64,000 nucleotides of DNA, taken from the NCBI RefSeq assembly GCF_900182735.1, contig NZ_FXTU01000001.1, forward strand, positions 620,001 to 684,000. Direction: 5' to 3'. The position numbers and the translations under genes are program-made. Below the pieces are notes generated by a model. That model searched no databases, was not told the DNA's origin, and saw only the letters and a program-made list of their open reading frames with translations. The DNA is from Laceyella tengchongensis. Its GTDB lineage: Bacteria; Bacillota; Bacilli; Thermoactinomycetales; Thermoactinomycetaceae. Below, piece after piece: positions 8,437 through 16,139 of this stretch; within the stretch, counting starts at the first letter, position 1, and every line of letters begins with the position of its first letter.

Positions 8437-9978
8437 TTATTTGAAGACAGGCTCTTTTAATTCCGCCAATTTGTCGAGGGAGGTTTTCTCCACATCGGCG
8501 TGCAAACTGTTGCCATGGGCATCCATGGTAACAATCGCTGCAAAATCTTTGACTTGCAGGTGCCACATCGCTTCCGGTATACCAAACTCCATGAAGTCAA
8601 CGCCATCCACGTTCTCAATGCATTCCGCGTAGTACTGGGCTGCCCCACCGATCGCATTGAGATAGACAGCGCCATGCTCTTTTAATGCTGCCAGGGTTTT
8701 CGCACCCATGCCACCTTTCCCGATCACAGCCCGGATGCCGAATTTTTTAATGATGTCGCCTTGATAAGGCTCTTCACGGATGCTGGTGGTAGGTCCGGCT
8801 GCTTTCACGTTCCATTTGCCATCCGCATCTTTAAGCATTACAGGGCCGCAGTGGTAAATGACGCCGCCATTCAAATCGACCGGGGAATCATGATCCATCA
8901 GGTGCTTATGCAACGCATCCCGTCCGGTATGGATCAACCCATTGATCACTACGATATCCCCGACTTTTAAATCGCGGATCTGCTCTTCGGTGATCGGCGT
9001 GGTAAGGACAACTTGACGTCCGCCCAGCTTTTCCTCGGCGGTTTCGACAACAGATGCGTCTTTTGCATCAGCCGGTACCGCGTCATCAGTGTAAATCCAA
9101 TCCCGGATGGCTCCTGTCTCCGGATCGATGGTGACGCCTTGGCGACGGAAAGCCCAACAATTGTATGCGACGGAAACATAGAAACTAGCCGGAATCCGGT
9201 GCATGGAGCCAATCTTGCAACCCAAAAGCGTTGTGTTGCCGCCAAATCCCATGGTTCCGATGCTCAGGGTATTGGCTTTTTCCATAATGTACTCTTCCAG
9301 GCGAGCCAGATCAGGATTCGGATTGGTATCGGTTACAGAACGGAACAGCTGTTTTTTCGCCAGCTCATAACCAGTCGTGCGGTCCCCTCCGATGCCAACG
9401 CCGATAAACCCGGCACTGCATCCTTGACCCTGCGCTTGATACACAGCATGCAGGATACACTTGCGGATGCCGTCCAAGTCACGACCAGCCCGACCCAAGC
9501 CTTCCAATTCACAAGGGAGGCTGTATTGAATGTTTTTGTTTTCACATCCGCCGCCTTTTAAAATCAGGCGCACATCAATGTAATCGTTTTCCCATTGCTC
9601 AAAGTGGATCACCGGCACACCCTCACCTAGGTTGTCACCGCTGTTTTCACCTGTGAGCGAATCGACGGAGTTGGGGCGTAGTTTCCCCAATTGGGTGGCC
9701 TCTTTTACGGCTTGGCGAATCTGTTTAGCCATTTCGATTTGGTTGGCGTCAACCGGTGCTTTAATTTTAAATGTAAGCATCCCGGTATCTTGACAGATGG
9801 GGGATACGTTCTCTTCTGCCCTTTTGATATTGTCGGTGATGGTGCCAAGCGCCAGTGCCGAGCGTGTGCCGGCATCTTCACGCAACCGAGCCTGCTGGAT
9901 GGCGTAGCGCACATCGGGTGGCAAGTTGGTTGATGTTTCGGTGATTAGCTTTAAAATCGAGTCTTTAAAAGATTGCAT
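8437..9978 (-). CDS. Class I fumarate hydratase, fused alpha and beta parts
   Basis: 4Fe-4S enzyme converting fumarate to malate, the step after SdhCAB in the citric acid cycle. The N-terminal (alpha) part has SPICQDTGMLTFKI, GSGCSAGF-type QGCSAGFIGVGIGGDR and GFGGNTTLLGCKIG, whose cysteines hold the cluster. The C-terminal (beta) part starts near VVLTTPITEEQIRDLKVGD and includes GRDALHKHL, GPTTSIREEPYQG and IGKGGMGAKT. Total length 513 aa agrees with single-chain class I fumarases. I start at MQSFKDSILK because AGAGGGG lies 5 bases ahead; the frame upstream adds only MWNKRGVT. The close homologue L-tartrate dehydratase cannot be excluded by motif alone, but the sdh neighbourhood favours fumarase. 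Confidence 0.9.
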   Translation of the reverse strand: MQSFKDSILKLITETSTNLPPDVRYAIQQARLREDAGTRSALALGTITDNIKRAEENVSPICQDTGMLTFKIKAPVDANQIEMAKQIRQAVKEATQLGKLRPNSVDSLTGENSGDNLGEGVPVIHFEQWENDYIDVRLILKGGGCENKNIQYSLPCELEGLGRAGRDLDGIRKCILHAVYQAQGQGCSAGFIGVGIGGDRTTGYELAKKQLFRSVTDTNPNPDLARLEEYIMEKANTLSIGTMGFGGNTTLLGCKIGSMHRIPASFYVSVAYNCWAFRRQGVTIDPETGAIRDWIYTDDAVPADAKDASVVETAEEKLGGRQVVLTTPITEEQIRDLKVGDIVVINGLIHTGRDALHKHLMDHDSPVDLNGGVIYHCGPVMLKDADGKWNVKAAGPTTSIREEPYQGDIIKKFGIRAVIGKGGMGAKTLAALKEHGAVYLNAIGGAAQYYAECIENVDGVDFMEFGIPEAMWHLQVKDFAAIVTMDAHGNSLHADVEKTSLDKLAELKEPVFK

Positions 9979-10100
9979 GGTAACCCCTCTTTTATTCCAC
10001 ATGGTTATTTGGATCGCTTCTCTTTTATATTATAACGGGTGTTGCCATTTTTCTCATCCGCTCGCAATGTCTGAAAATTGCGTCAACTAAAAAAGAATAA

Positions 10101-10130
10101 ATACCCGTCCTGTCACGTCAGAACGGGTAT
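10101..10130 (-). terminator. Terminator after the zinc-ribbon gene
   Basis: ATACCCGT pairs with ACGGGTAT around an inner CTG/CAG pair; the minus strand reads into TTTATTCTTTTTT. Confidence 0.8.
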
Positions 10131-10175
10131 AAACGGTTTGAATAACGGCTGATACATGAATAAAACACCCGATGG

Positions 10176-10418
10176 TCACAACGGGTTGCGTTGGGCGCTT
10201 TTAATAAACACTTGTTCATTTTCGATTACTCCGCAAATGCCGCATTGCACGCGATATTCATCACCGCGGTAGTGATGGTGCAAGGGGTCGCCTTCCGGCA
10301 CTCGCTCAGTGATGATGCCTGAGCGGGCATCTTTTTTCACGGCAAATGGGATTTGTTCGATGATGTTAAACCGACTGCGGTTGGTACCGCACACGGGACA
10401 AAGATAAGGATACGACAC
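10176..10418 (-). CDS. Small zinc-ribbon protein, function unknown
   Basis: An 80-residue protein with two CxxC knuckles about 50 residues apart (YLCPVCGTN near the N-terminus and VQCGICGVI near the C-terminus), the usual layout of a single zinc ribbon. Between them is a histidine-rich PLHHHYRGDEYR stretch. The GTG at 10418 has GGAGGTG 6 bases ahead; an ATG at 10433 would place that same sequence inside the gene. The HxlR regulator gene lies just upstream on the same strand (about 36 bases apart), so the two may be cotranscribed. I do not recognise a named family. Confidence 0.6.
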   Translation of the reverse strand: MSYPYLCPVCGTNRSRFNIIEQIPFAVKKDARSGIITERVPEGDPLHHHYRGDEYRVQCGICGVIENEQVFIKSAQRNPL

Positions 10419-10454
10419 CTTAGACACCTCCATCCTTACCTTGCCCCAAACGGT

Positions 10455-10760
10455 TTAGATCCATTCTTCCGCCCAGTTTTGGATTGAGTCGATCACCGGA
10501 GCGAGGGCTTCCCCTTTTTCGGTGAGGGCGTATTCAATTCGCACAGGCGTTTCGGGATAAACGGTTCGTTCAACAATCCCGTGGGCTTCTAACTCTTTCA
10601 GGCGTTCTGCCAACATCCGTTCGCTCATCAATGGGATTTGTTCTCTTATATCGCGAAAACGACTTGTTTTTTCAAGCAACACACGAATGATCAAACCTGT
10701 CCATTTTTTGGCCAATATTTCAATAGCCGATTCGAATTTGGGGCAGATGCAACGATCCAT
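10455..10760 (-). CDS. HxlR/YodB-type winged-helix transcriptional regulator
   Basis: DNA-binding repressor or activator of about 101 aa. The domain reads ILAKKWTGLIIRVLLEKTSR, RFRDIREQIPLMSERMLAERL and the wing ERTVYPETPVRIEYALTEKG, the HxlR signature. Two cysteines at residues 4 and 6 (MDRCICPKFE) sit where redox- or electrophile-sensing members such as YodB have a reactive cysteine, so thiol sensing is plausible but inferred. ATG with AAGAGAGGTG ahead. The zinc-ribbon gene follows on the same strand. Confidence 0.88.
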   Translation of the reverse strand: MDRCICPKFESAIEILAKKWTGLIIRVLLEKTSRFRDIREQIPLMSERMLAERLKELEAHGIVERTVYPETPVRIEYALTEKGEALAPVIDSIQNWAEEWI

Positions 10761-10870
10761 TTTGTTTCACCTCTCTTCATATCTTAACAAATCTTGTGGA
10801 TGCTTGGCATCTGTCTATGACATCATTTTCGATTTTTTCCTGACGGCTCGCAGGTGGTTGTAAGAGAGGG

Positions 10871-10901
10871 GAGCATGGATCTGTCGGTAGGGTCCATGCT
10901 C
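10871..10901. terminator. Hairpin downstream of the HExxH-type gene
   Basis: GAGCATGGA and TCCATGCTC form a 9-bp stem with a 13-base loop, 19 bases past the stop of the minus-strand gene ending at 10920. It lacks a clear T-run. Confidence 0.45.
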
Positions 10902-10919
10902 GTGATGGTGCCGCACACT

Positions 10920-11687
10920 CTAATTATTGTTGATTGTAACATGTTCTGACGGCGATGGGGGAGGGGGATTTGGTGGGGGTGATTGTTTCAGGCTTTGAAA
11001 GTGTTCGCGGATTTCCGTTTTGGACCATCCGCGCTGCTGGAAATCCAATAAATAATCCAAGAGCAGAGGGGACCAAGGAAGTTTCATGACCGATTGGGTA
11101 AATGTATGCGCGGCGATCTCTCTTGTCCGCAAAATCCCTTTCCGCCGTTTAAAAGGTCCAATCTGTTTGACCACGACTTTGTCTAGGTCAGCGTCGGTCC
11201 GTCCACACCGCGTTTCCTCTAAATGATGGAACCACTCGTGGTACAAATGAAGCAACATGATTTCCTCTTCAGCCACGGATTCGCCCATGGCATCAAAAAA
11301 TTGGTCGATCTGTTGGAGTGAGCGTCGGTAGATTTCGATCGTTTTTGGCTTTTTTCTGTATTGCGCGCGAATAAAGGGGTCATGGGGGTGCGCATCCCGA
11401 AAACGAATGCAAACGCCTTCTTTCAGCAACTGGTTCAGCAATGTCCGCAACGACAGTGGGCGGCCGTGGAGGGAAGCTACGGATTGCCCTTTCTTCATGG
11501 CTTGCTCCACATAGTAGGGGAGTGCGTCGGGGGGGATGTGCTCATAACACTCATCTTGCTTCAATTCAAGTTGGAAGAGCGTTTGTGGGTCAACAGAAGG
11601 CCAATGTCGGTCGAGATGAATCTCTGCCAATGGCTTGCGAAACGGTTTGACTGCATTTGTTTTCATGCTTTTTCCCCATTTCGACAT
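10920..11687 (-). CDS. Putative metalloprotease-like protein with an HEWFHH motif
   Basis: Cytoplasmic 255-residue protein without a signal peptide. The stretch LLHLYHEWFHHLEETRCGR contains HExxH, the zinc-binding motif of many metallopeptidases. A glutamate in RTREIAAHTFTQ further on could be the third ligand, and IRAQYRKKPKTIEIYRRSLQ precedes the site in the way seen in gluzincin-like families. The C-terminus is a proline-rich tail (PPPNPPPPSPSEHV) that is probably disordered. ATG at 11687 has GTGAGG ahead; the frame extends 45 codons further without support. Family not recognised; enzyme activity is an inference from the motif. Confidence 0.6.
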   Translation of the reverse strand: MSKWGKSMKTNAVKPFRKPLAEIHLDRHWPSVDPQTLFQLELKQDECYEHIPPDALPYYVEQAMKKGQSVASLHGRPLSLRTLLNQLLKEGVCIRFRDAHPHDPFIRAQYRKKPKTIEIYRRSLQQIDQFFDAMGESVAEEEIMLLHLYHEWFHHLEETRCGRTDADLDKVVVKQIGPFKRRKGILRTREIAAHTFTQSVMKLPWSPLLLDYLLDFQQRGWSKTEIREHFQSLKQSPPPNPPPPSPSEHVTINNN

Positions 11688-11737
11688 GTTTACCTCACTT
11701 CTATGTCGACAAGGGCTTGACTCATTCCCAAACTGGA

Positions 11738-11772
11738 CACAGAATCCATGAGCTAGCGTCATGGATTCTGTG
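11738..11772. terminator. Strong hairpin overlapping the end of the phosphodiesterase-fold gene
   Basis: CACAGAATCCATGA at 11738-11751 pairs perfectly with TCATGGATTCTGTG at 11759-11772. The right arm contains the stop codon of the minus-strand gene. The T-rich tail (CGTTTTCCTTTTTTT) is on the plus strand, so transcription from the left would end here; on the minus strand there is no T-run. Confidence 0.55.
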
Positions 11773-13363
11773 CGTTTTCCTTTTTTTGCTTGCGGGGAGT
11801 GGTTAACAATTTGAGCAACCAAGGCTTCAAATCAATCACCCGCATATAGGAGGGGCAGGAGTCAGTGCCGCAGATGATCATCGGCACTAGGGAGTCCAGA
11901 TGATGCAGAGAACCGTGGGAGGCTCCGCTATGAGTGGGCGATGCTTCACTGACCATTTCATATCCAGGTGATACCGTCACCACAATCACTCGCTCTGATG
12001 TGCCCATCACCCCGGCCAACCGGGCTAATACGTCGGGGAAGATGCCATACGTAATCCGATTCTGATCATCTACGCTCAAATCGAGAATAACCAAATCGCC
12101 GATCAAATCCCACGTTTGATCATACTCATCGGCGAGGGAACCGCCTTCTTTAAAGCTTAGGTGGCCCTCCATTTGGCCACTTACGCAGGAAACGCGGCCT
12201 TGATCATTCCAAGCGATGATATCCAGTTTGGGCTCTTGCTTGAGCGTGGTGATCACTTCCGCGAGATCGAGCTGTTCGTCCAATACATAGATATAAGCCA
12301 TCCGCTCATTGCAACAGATGACGAGCTGATCATCGGGACGTGGCTTTTTCTGTTTGATGGGCATGATGCGGTACGGATGCAAGCTTTTGCGCAGATCGAT
12401 ATATGCTTCTTTGCGGTTGGGGATGATGGGTACTTGCCCGCTGTCTCCCATGACAATCCAGATCACGTCATCCACCGCTTCATCCCAGCTGGGAAACAGA
12501 TTTAACAACGCTTGCAATTCCTCATCGGCTTTCACAATCCCCTTGATCTCCGATGTTCCTTTTTGATGCACATAGTCATCGTTGCGAGGAAAATAAGCGA
12601 TGGTGAAAGGGGGCAATTGGCCGGATTCCAGCAGGTGGGAAATTTCATTGCGCGTGAAGGTGTCATGGAAGCCGAAGCGGCTCAAAGGACCCGTCGGTCT
12701 GCTGTTGTGATCGATCTTGGCCATAGCGCCAAACGAAAAATAACGGGTAGCCATCGTGGCAATCGTTTTGGGCATGAGGCGAAAGAGTCGGCCTAGCCAG
12801 GGCGCGGTCAGCGTTTGTTGGTGGGGACCGCGATAGATCAAGGCATTGATGGAAGCGGTCGGCCCGTCGAACGCTTCATGAATCGTTTTTACATCTGGGT
12901 TAAGACAGACTTGATTCAAACGTTGCAGACTGTCTTTTAATACAGTGCGTGTACCGAACTTCAACGTTTCCTTTAAGCCGGTGCCGAAATTGACCATGCG
13001 CTGTTCTTGTGGGTCCATGTAGACCAATCCGTATATCTGATGCTGATTGGGAGGGGTGCCCGTCAGCAAAGTCGAGTCAATGGAGACCGACATGCTGGGA
13101 AACGAAGTCACCACCCGGGGATGGTATTGGCCCCGCTCTTTGAGGAACCGGAGCGCGGGCGTTTTGCCCAGTTGTATGGCTTCACGCAACGGTGCATCCA
13201 TCAAGGAATCAATGATCAATAAGATGATGGGTTTCACCGGCGCCGCCGCCAACGCCTCCTTGTTAGCAAATGTTTCTTTGTTGCGGGAAGCCTGAGAGCC
13301 CGTGTATCCAATCAGAATGAAAAACAAGATGATAAGCAAACCAATTAACCCTATCCATATCAT
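11759..13363 (-). CDS. Membrane-anchored alkaline phosphatase superfamily protein (nucleotide pyrophosphatase/phosphodiesterase fold)
   Basis: One N-terminal membrane segment (MIWIGLIGLLIILFFILIG) anchors an extracytoplasmic catalytic domain. IILLIIDSLMDAPL provides the first metal aspartate, and the nucleophile region is VVTSFPSMSVSIDSTLLTG. Later metal ligands are probably in FPRNDDYVHQKG, MGDSGQ and SPTHSGASHGSLHHLDS, the order seen in type I phosphodiesterase/nucleotide pyrophosphatase proteins. Substrate unknown. I start at ATG 13363 because AGAGG lies 7 bases ahead; a TTG at 13393 lacks spacing. The preceding gene on this strand is absent, so it may be first in an operon with the HExxH gene at 11687. 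Confidence 0.78.
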   Translation of the reverse strand: MIWIGLIGLLIILFFILIGYTGSQASRNKETFANKEALAAAPVKPIILLIIDSLMDAPLREAIQLGKTPALRFLKERGQYHPRVVTSFPSMSVSIDSTLLTGTPPNQHQIYGLVYMDPQEQRMVNFGTGLKETLKFGTRTVLKDSLQRLNQVCLNPDVKTIHEAFDGPTASINALIYRGPHQQTLTAPWLGRLFRLMPKTIATMATRYFSFGAMAKIDHNSRPTGPLSRFGFHDTFTRNEISHLLESGQLPPFTIAYFPRNDDYVHQKGTSEIKGIVKADEELQALLNLFPSWDEAVDDVIWIVMGDSGQVPIIPNRKEAYIDLRKSLHPYRIMPIKQKKPRPDDQLVICCNERMAYIYVLDEQLDLAEVITTLKQEPKLDIIAWNDQGRVSCVSGQMEGHLSFKEGGSLADEYDQTWDLIGDLVILDLSVDDQNRITYGIFPDVLARLAGVMGTSERVIVVTVSPGYEMVSEASPTHSGASHGSLHHLDSLVPMIICGTDSCPSYMRVIDLKPWLLKLLTTPRKQKKENAQNP

Positions 13364-13504
13364 ATGTTTCAACCTCTGTTTTCGCAGATTCAACCCTTAA
13401 TGTGCCATGGAACCGGTTTTTTTATGCTAAATGGAAAGGGTAAAGCAAGTGAGAGAGAGAATGGAAGTATATAGAGGCTTGTCATATAGAAAGGAAGGAT
13501 TTCA

Positions 13505-14701
13505 ATGCACCCATTGCCAAAAGTGCAAACAACGGAAGTAAGAGAGCGGATTGCTCGTTTTCAGGCGAAACTACAGGAGAATCAGATCGATGGGGCCATG
13601 ATTACACAGAATGTGGACTTGTATTATTTGACCGGGTCGATGCAAAACGGCCTGCTATATGTGCCGCAGTCGGGGGAGCCCCGTTTTTATGTGAAGAAAA
13701 GCGTCGCTCGGGCCGAATTTGAGGCGTCCGTTCCCGTGGAGGAAATGGGCCGGATGAAACAGCTTGGCGAGCGGTTGCGTTCAACTTTCGGGAACGTGAA
13801 GCGGATCGGGATCGAAATGGATGTGTTGCCTTATGGTTTGGCGGTACGGTACCTCGGCTTTTTCCCGGATACCGAAGCCGTGGATGTCGCCTTTATGCTT
13901 CGACTGGTCCGGGCAGTGAAGTCGGAATACGAACTCAACCAGCTACGGATCGCCGCTACACATGTGCAGGAGATGGTAGCCATGCTGCCGCAACAGATCC
14001 GCGTGGGGATGAGCGAGGTCGAACTGTCCGCGCAAATCGAACACGCGCTCAGATTGAAAGGAAACATTGGCATTTATCGCATGCGCGGCTACAACCAGGA
14101 ACTTTGCTTGGGCATGGTCGCATCGGGAGAGGCTGCTGCTACCCCAACTTACTTTGACGGCCCAGCAGGGGGCTTAGGTATGTCCGTCGCTAGCCCACAA
14201 GGAGCTAGCCGTAAAACATTCTCAGTGGGGGAGCCCATCCTCTTCGACATCAGCACGGTGGTAGAAGGATACATCATTGACCAGACGCGCATGGCCGTCA
14301 TCGGCGAATTGGACGAGGAGTTGACCCGTGCCTATGAAGTGGCTGTGTCCATCATCAGAGAAGCGGAGCGCATGGGAAAACCGGGCGTCCCCTGGCAGGA
14401 CTTATACCTCAAGGCTTTGGAGATGGCCGAAGCCGCCGGCCTGCAACAACACTTCATGGGCTTTGGAAACGACCAAGCCAAATTCCTCGGCCACGGCGTC
14501 GGATTGGAGTTTGACGAATTGCCGGTCTTGGCACGTGGATTTGCGCAACCCTTGGAGAAAAACATGGTCATCGCCATTGAGCCCAAATTCACCTTCCCGG
14601 GCCGGGGCGTCATCGGTATTGAAAACACCTATGTTGTGACTAAGCAGGGATTAAAAGCCATCACCACCACTCCGGAAGACATCGTCCGGATTCCTGAGTA
14701 G
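13505..14701 (+). CDS. M24 family metallopeptidase (Xaa-Pro aminopeptidase-like)
   Basis: Cytoplasmic peptidase of the creatinase/aminopeptidase P fold. The N-terminal creatinase domain includes AMITQNVDLYYLTGSMQNG. The pita-bread domain carries the five metal ligands in order: ILFDIS and IDQTRM (two Asp), FLGHGVGLEFDELP (His), IAIEPKF (Glu) and GIENTYVV (Glu). Length 398 aa is typical of PepQ/YqhT relatives; exact substrate preference cannot be told. ATG at 13505 follows AAGGAAGG. It is a single-gene unit between a divergent gene and its own terminator, just upstream of gerE. Confidence 0.9.
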   Translation: MHPLPKVQTTEVRERIARFQAKLQENQIDGAMITQNVDLYYLTGSMQNGLLYVPQSGEPRFYVKKSVARAEFEASVPVEEMGRMKQLGERLRSTFGNVKRIGIEMDVLPYGLAVRYLGFFPDTEAVDVAFMLRLVRAVKSEYELNQLRIAATHVQEMVAMLPQQIRVGMSEVELSAQIEHALRLKGNIGIYRMRGYNQELCLGMVASGEAAATPTYFDGPAGGLGMSVASPQGASRKTFSVGEPILFDISTVVEGYIIDQTRMAVIGELDEELTRAYEVAVSIIREAERMGKPGVPWQDLYLKALEMAEAAGLQQHFMGFGNDQAKFLGHGVGLEFDELPVLARGFAQPLEKNMVIAIEPKFTFPGRGVIGIENTYVVTKQGLKAITTTPEDIVRIPE

Positions 14702-14709
14702 CTCTTAAC

Positions 14710-14750
14710 GCAAGCACAGCCCAGCCCGCTGGATGGCTGGGCTTGCTTGT
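14710..14750 (+). terminator. Terminator after the M24 peptidase gene
   Basis: AGCCCAGCC at 14718-14726 pairs with GGCTGGGCT at 14735-14743, and the outer CAAGC/GCTTG extends the stem; a TTG-rich tail follows. Confidence 0.75.
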
Positions 14751-14891
14751 TGGTACTCCCTTACGCGGTGACGCCAAACAAAGACAAGAGAGGCCAGGAA
14801 CCAACGCCGCACCGGCGACATAAGATGAGGAGAAAAGTGGAGCAGAGGAAAGAAATACCAAGCAAACCTGCCTAAATTCTCCGCCACCGCT

Positions 14892-14920
14892 CACCACGCA
14901 GCCTCCCTGCTCATAGTATA
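14892..14920 (+). promoter_or_regulatory. Sigma-K type promoter of gerE
   Basis: CACC at 14892-14895 fits the -35 consensus mACm. After exactly 16 bases comes CATAGTATA at 14912-14920, a full match to the -10 consensus CATAnnnTA of the late mother-cell sigma factor. It lies 58 bases upstream of the gerE TTG start. Bacillus subtilis gerE is sigma-K dependent, so the site agrees with the gene's known control. Confidence 0.72.
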
Positions 14921-14978
14921 ACTTGACTGGTCCCTGACCCTTGTATTCCAGTGCTTGAGCAAGGAAGGGTGTCAACAT

Positions 14979-15125
14979 TTGAGTAACCAAAAAGGCAAAC
15001 CCTTATTGACTAATCGGGAGAGGGAAGTATTCGAGCTGTTAGTCCAAGACAGGACCACCAAAGAAATCGCCCAACAACTCTTCATTAGTGAGAAAACTGT
15101 CCGCAACCACATCAGCAACGTGATG
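14979..15125 (+). CDS. gerE: GerE sporulation transcription factor, 5' part (codons 1-49), interrupted by the mobile element
   Basis: GerE is the small LuxR-type helix-turn-helix regulator of the last mother-cell stage, acting on coat-protein genes. This part reads MSNQKGKPLLTNREREVFEL, then LVQDRTTKEIAQQLFISEKT and VRNHISNVM, nearly the same as Bacillus subtilis GerE up to the middle of the recognition helix. It then breaks off: the frame runs 15 more codons of unrelated residues (WCICKKGEKHMEWLG) to a stop at 15171-15173. The missing end is at 42330-42401. TTG at 14979 has AAGGAAGGG about 9 bases ahead. As it stands the product lacks the end of the recognition helix and the dimer helix and cannot be active. 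The lysC-sdhCAB neighbourhood matches the gerE locus of Bacillus subtilis. Confidence 0.92.
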
Positions 15126-15147
15126 TGGTGTATTTGCAAAAAAGGGG
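15101..15147 (+). other. attL: left junction of the gerE element
   Basis: gerE sequence CATCAGCAACGTGATG (15110-15125), itself a short dyad (CATCA/TGATG), is followed by element sequence ending in ATTTGCAAAAAAGGGG at 15132-15147. The core agcaacgtgatg at 15114-15125 recurs at 42318-42329. The centre of symmetry falls on the AA at 15117-15118, the likely crossover dinucleotide of a large serine recombinase. Confidence 0.88.
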
Positions 15148-15184
15148 AAAAGCATATGGAGTGGTTGGGGTAGAACCGGTTAGA

Positions 15185-15310
15185 CTATCTCGTTCCATTT
15201 TCCTTCAGTTTGATTTTTTCTATCAGCATATCATTATATTCTTTACCTTCCTTACCTAAATGAACACGTCTATGACAGTTAGGACAAATTGCCGCAACAT
15301 GCTCTGGCCA
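15185..15310 (-). pseudogene. HNH endonuclease remnant (C-terminal end only)
   Basis: On the minus strand an open frame reads PEHVAAICPNCHRRVHLGKE and on to a TAG at 15185-15187. CPNCHRR-H is the zinc-knuckle/HNH ending of McrA-like HNH endonucleases. Nothing upstream continues the domain: the sequence runs into the start of the Mrr remnant on the other strand. It is therefore a leftover of a restriction-type nuclease gene cut by deletion. Confidence 0.6.
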
Positions 15311-15335
15311 ACATAATGAAGAAGGTGAAAATGTA

Positions 15336-15935
15336 ATCCCGGATTATCAAACATTGATGTTACCTGTTCTGGAATATCTATCCAGTGGAAAAGAGCATAC
15401 GACGAAAGACCTTAGAGAAGCGATGGCAACGGAGTTTAAGATAACCGCCAAAGAGAGAAAACAACTGCTGCCCAGCGGAAGAAAACTCGTTTTTGATAGC
15501 AGAGTTGGTTGGGCTGATTTTTTTGAGGATCTTGTTGTTAAGTTGTTGGTAGCGATGGGATATGGAGGATCTCTGGCAGATGCGGGTCAAAGAGTTTGAG
15601 GCACAGGTGATGGGGGAATTGATGGTATTATTAAAGAAGATAAACTTGGATTGAGCCAGATCTACATTCAAGCCAAAAGATGGGACAAGCCGGTTAGCAG
15701 TCCCGAAATTCAACAGTTTGCCGGCGCTTTGACGGCTAAAAACGCTGAAAAAGGGGTCTTTATCACTACCTCCAGATTTACTGCCAGCGCGATCAGTTTT
15801 GCTGAAAAGGTTCCGAAAAATATTGTTTTAATTGGGGGTGATCTGGCTGAACGGATGATCGATTATAATATAGGGGTATCTGAAGAGGAGCGCTATATTG
15901 TTAAACGAATTGACAGCGACTTTTTTGAACAATGA
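15336..15935 (+). pseudogene. Mrr-type restriction endonuclease, degraded (lost start, internal deletion, in-frame TGA)
   Basis: The frame begins IPDYQTLMLPVLEYLSSGKE, the usual start of Mrr proteins, but without an in-frame initiation codon ahead. ELLPSGR-like KQLLPSGRKLVFDSRVGWA then jumps to DFFEDLVVKLLVAMGYGG, missing roughly 100 residues of the winged-helix linker. A TGA at 15597-15599 interrupts the frame where a glycine codon (GGA) is expected. Afterwards the same frame continues GTGDGGIDGIIKEDKLGLSQ and IYIQAKRW, the Mrr-catalytic (PD-D/ExK type) core, through to 15935. Three independent lesions make it a pseudogene; the C-terminal 111 codons could at most be a fragment. Confidence 0.8.
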
Positions 15936-15965
15936 TTTTTAAGAAAAAAACAGGTGGGCCGACTC

Positions 15966-15996
15966 AAAGGTGTGTGGAAATGACACACCTTTTTTA
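15966..15996 (+). terminator. Terminator after the Mrr remnant
   Basis: AAAGGTGTGT at 15966-15975 pairs with ACACACCTTT at 15983-15992, with TTTT following. Confidence 0.8.
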
Positions 15997-16139
15997 TTTG
16001 ATATTGACGTGAAAAATAATGTAATAAGATCAAATCGAATTTTAGTAATCAAATACTAAATTTGTTGTTGCGAATATCATGTGAATGGGTATATACTATT
16101 CACAGGAGGAGGGAACGGTGGAAAAAGGAGGCACAAAAC

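Noticed and set aside
15126..15173. Normal GerE variant with a different C-terminus (WCICKKGEKHMEWLG)
   Set aside because: The genuine C-terminal sequence is present at 42330-42401 with a matching junction core; the 15 codons are read-through into the element.
15597..15599. In-frame TGA in the Mrr gene as a selenocysteine codon
   Set aside because: The position is a glycine in the family, the gene also lacks a start and ~100 residues, and no SECIS-like hairpin is seen. Nonsense mutation is simpler.
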